From Candidatus Acidiferrales bacterium (GTDB lineage Bacteria; Acidobacteriota; Terriglobia; Acidiferrales; UBA7541), in NCBI GenBank assembly GCA_030037775.1, contig JASHQB010000306.1, positions 1 to 48,900 on the forward strand: a stretch of 48,900 nt of DNA, given 5' to 3'. A program made the position numbers and the translations under genes. The notes beneath the pieces were generated by a model that was given only the letters and a program-made list of their open reading frames with translations, made no database searches and was not told where the DNA came from. Positions within the stretch are counted from its first letter, which is position 1; the number at the start of each line of letters is the position of its first letter. Positions 46,297 through 48,900 of the stretch are shown here, piece by piece.

Positions 46297-47469
46297 ATGA
46301 GCATGCAACCGCACATATCAGATGCGCGTCTCGAGCCCATCGCCCAAAAGGTCCTTGCTGCCGAACGCCTTTCCGCCGACGACGGCCTCGCGCTCTACGC
46401 CTCGAACGATCTGCTCACCATCGGCTGGCTCGCCAATCACGTCCGCGAAAAGCGCCACGGCAATATTTGCTACTTCAACGTCAATCGCCACATCAATCCC
46501 ACCAACGTCTGCGGCGCGCACTGCAAACTGTGTGCCTTCGGCCGCGACAAAGACGTCAACGGCGCTTACACCTATTCACTCGACGAAATCTGGCACCGCG
46601 CCTCGCAGGGCGTCTCCGAAGGCGCCACCGAATTCCACATCGTCGGCGGCTTGCATCCCGACTTGCCGTTCGACTTCTACCTCGACATGATTCGCGGCCT
46701 CAAGCAGCGCTTCCCGCAAGTCCATCTCAAAGCCTTCACCATGGTCGAAGTGGGATTTTATTCGCGCATCTCCAAACTCTCGATTCGCGACACGCTTCTC
46801 GCCATGAAAAACGCCGGCGTCGATTCCCTTCCCGGCGGCGGCGCGGAGATCTTCAATCCCCGCGTGCGCAAAATCATCTGCGACCACAAGACCAGCGGCC
46901 GCATGTGGCTCGACATCGCGCGCACCGCGCATCAAATCGGCCTGCGCTCCAATGCCACCATGCTCTACGGCCACATTGAAACCGCCGAAGAGCGCGTCGA
47001 ACATTTGCTGCTTCTTCGTGAGCTGCAAGACGAAACCAAAGGTTTTCAGACTTTCATCCCGCTCGCCTTTCATCCCGACAATACCGGACTCGACTTCTGC
47101 CCCAAGCCCACCGGCTTCGACGATCTGAAAACCATGGCCATTGCGCGCCTGCTGCTCGACAATTTCGACCATATCAAGGCCTACTGGATTATGCTCACGC
47201 CCAGCATCGCGCAAATCGCTTTGCGTTTCGGCGCCGACGACATCGACGGCACCGTCATCGAAGAAAAGATTTATCACGATGCCGGCGCCACTACTCCGCA
47301 GCACATGACCCGCGCCGATCTCGAGCGCCTCATTCGCGCCGCTGGCCGCGTTCCCGTCGAACGCGACACCATGTATAACGCCGTCGACCGCTCCAAAATG
47401 CCGCCCGCACCCAACGCCACCCGCACCGCCGATTTCATTCCGCAAACTTCCCTCTCCCTCAACGTTTAG
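46297..47469 (+). CDS. mqnE: aminofutalosine synthase MqnE (radical SAM)
   Basis: NPTNVCGAHCKLCAF (CX3CX2C), EFHIVGGLHPDLPFDFYLDMIRGLK, PGGGAEIFNPRVR, GADDIDGTVIEEKIYHDAGATTPQ, GRVPVERDTMY. Confidence 0.94.
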   Translation: MSMQPHISDARLEPIAQKVLAAERLSADDGLALYASNDLLTIGWLANHVREKRHGNICYFNVNRHINPTNVCGAHCKLCAFGRDKDVNGAYTYSLDEIWHRASQGVSEGATEFHIVGGLHPDLPFDFYLDMIRGLKQRFPQVHLKAFTMVEVGFYSRISKLSIRDTLLAMKNAGVDSLPGGGAEIFNPRVRKIICDHKTSGRMWLDIARTAHQIGLRSNATMLYGHIETAEERVEHLLLLRELQDETKGFQTFIPLAFHPDNTGLDFCPKPTGFDDLKTMAIARLLLDNFDHIKAYWIMLTPSIAQIALRFGADDIDGTVIEEKIYHDAGATTPQHMTRADLERLIRAAGRVPVERDTMYNAVDRSKMPPAPNATRTADFIPQTSLSLNV

Positions 47470-47475
47470 AGCTCT

Positions 47476-48456
47476 ATGAATCAAAAGTTTTCGCTCTTTA
47501 CCCTGTGTGCTCTGTTTGTGTTCGGCGGCGTGTCCGTGCAAACGGCCACCGCGCAGACAAAGGTCTGGCAACCATCGCCGGGACATACGCAAATCGCCAT
47601 CTGGCCGGGCCCGCCGCCCGATGCGCAGCCTGTTCCGGGCCCGGAGTCCGTGCAAACCGATACAAAGTCTTTGATCGCCGGCAAGCCGACCACGGGCGTG
47701 ACCAACGTCACGCGGCCAACGATGACCGTTTATTCGTCAACGGGAAAGAACACCGGCGTTGCGATCGTCGTGTTTCCCGGCGGCGGCTTTGAGGAATTGG
47801 CCATAGACCTCGAAGGCACGGAGGTCTGCGACTGGCTCACTTCCGAGGGAATCACCTGCGTGCTGCTGAAATATCGCGTGCCAAGCCTGCCGTATGACTG
47901 GCACTGCGATTGCCGGCCCCACAATCAAATGATCTCGACATTGTCGCTGGAAGATGCTCAGCGAACCATGGGCTTGGTGCGCCTTCACGCCGCGGAATAC
48001 CACGTCGATCCGCATAAGATTGGAGTGCTCGGTTTTTCAGCGGGCGGCTATCTGATCGCGGAGATCAGCACGAATTATAAGCGCCGTTTGTATAAGCCCG
48101 TCGACGCGGCCGACAAAGAAAGCTGCCGTCCAGATTTTGCCGTGGGCGTTTATCCGGGGCATCTGTGGGTTGACGGCGACGGTTATAAATTGAATCCGAA
48201 CGTCCCGGTCACGCGGCAAACCCCACCCACGTTCTTAGTCCAGGCCGAGGATGATAACGTGGACGGCGTAAACCAATCCGTGGCGTACTACATCGCGCTG
48301 AAAAACGCTGGCGTTCCTGCAGAGCTACATCTCTACGCGCATGGCGGCCATGCTTTTGGCCTGCGCCGCCGCACGAATCTTCCCATCACCGAGTGGCCCC
48401 AGCTCGTGGACAAGTGGCTCGGAACGATTGGCATGACTTCGCCGTCGCGTGAATAA
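47476..48456 (+). CDS. exported alpha/beta hydrolase (acetylxylan/carbohydrate esterase-like)
   Basis: Signal peptide; VFPGGGFEELAIDLEGTEVCDWLTSEGITCVLLKYRVP, IGVLGFSAGGYLIAEIS, FLVQAEDDNV, HAFGLRRR. Confidence 0.9.
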   Translation: MNQKFSLFTLCALFVFGGVSVQTATAQTKVWQPSPGHTQIAIWPGPPPDAQPVPGPESVQTDTKSLIAGKPTTGVTNVTRPTMTVYSSTGKNTGVAIVVFPGGGFEELAIDLEGTEVCDWLTSEGITCVLLKYRVPSLPYDWHCDCRPHNQMISTLSLEDAQRTMGLVRLHAAEYHVDPHKIGVLGFSAGGYLIAEISTNYKRRLYKPVDAADKESCRPDFAVGVYPGHLWVDGDGYKLNPNVPVTRQTPPTFLVQAEDDNVDGVNQSVAYYIALKNAGVPAELHLYAHGGHAFGLRRRTNLPITEWPQLVDKWLGTIGMTSPSRE

Positions 48457-48471
48457 TTTCCTCGCAAAAAG

Positions 48472-48900
48472 CTATGGGCTCGCCAATCTGTGCGCTCGCC
48501 TCGCCTCGCTGCATACTCGCCACGCGAGCCACGCATAAAACGGCGCATACTCCAGCCAAAGCATCAGCGGACTCCAGTGCCATGTGCCTAGAATCCCATA
48601 TCCAATCAGCACGCTGTACGACAAAAACTGCAGAATCGTCAGCAGCAGCCACGCCGGATTAGGAAAAAAGCACAGCAGCGGAATAATCCAAGTGAAGTAC
48701 CACGGATATGCGTTCGGCGTGAGCAGCAGTACCGCCCCAAAAATCAAAAACGCCGCACGTTCCGGTTCGAGCCGCCGCGCCGCCGCCCACAGCGCCATTC
48801 CCACCACAATTCCTTCCCCAATTCCCAGCGCAATCTCGGCGTGTCCGCTGAACATCCGCAGCAAGGTAAACAGGCTCGCATTATTGTCCTGCCAGTGCGC
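48472..48900 (-). CDS. polyprenol-phosphate-mannose-type integral membrane glycosyltransferase (DUF2029/GT87-like), C-terminal part
   Basis: Frame stays open to the window edge (HWQDNNASLFTLLRMFSGHAEIALGIGEG...); LLTPNAYPWYFTWIIPLLCFF and multiple TM segments. Confidence 0.7.
   Translation of the reverse strand, partial: AHWQDNNASLFTLLRMFSGHAEIALGIGEGIVVGMALWAAARRLEPERAAFLIFGAVLLLTPNAYPWYFTWIIPLLCFFPNPAWLLLTILQFLSYSVLIGYGILGTWHWSPLMLWLEYAPFYAWLAWRVCSEARRAHRLASP

Noticed and set aside
46576-47655. 359-aa minus ORF
   Set aside because: Antisense to mqnE and the following hydrolase; shadow ORF.

Overview
The window is a gene-dense, high-GC bacterial chromosomal segment. It is probably from an Acidobacteriota member; I infer this from the VWFA-related Acidobacterial-type protein, the carboxypeptidase-regulatory-like/TPR secreted proteins and the overall gene content. 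I found no mobile element, CRISPR array, rRNA or tRNA. Most of the window is housekeeping: rplU-rpmA-obgE-nadD-rsfS-(sigma54 activator)-rlmH; rlpA-pyrF and pyrD divergent from pyrR-pyrB-pyrC; gdhA; ECF sigma/anti-sigma; serS; a thiolase; purH-TPR-ispE-prs-rplY-pth-rpsF-rpsR-rplI ending at a clear intrinsic terminator; and selA, larB, ubiX-ubiA-mqnE. The most unusual observations are: (i) a tandem triplet of paralogous exported TPR proteins (2744-8841) sharing a C-terminal domain I cannot name, with two conserved cysteines, each gene preceded by its own TTGACA-type promoter, and an exported amidohydrolase immediately after the third copy; (ii) a pyrF gene with no ATG/GTG/TTG able to yield a complete protein, whose natural N-terminus falls on a CTG inside a CTGA overlap with the rlpA stop codon, matching the ATGA, GTGA and TTGA overlaps elsewhere in the window; (iii) a sigma54 AAA+ activator without a sensory domain, coupled by overlap to the obgE-nadD-rsfS ribosome-assembly operon; (iv) a perfect 9-bp inverted repeat over the pyrD translation start. 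All calls come from reading the sequence and supplied ORFs. No database search was run.
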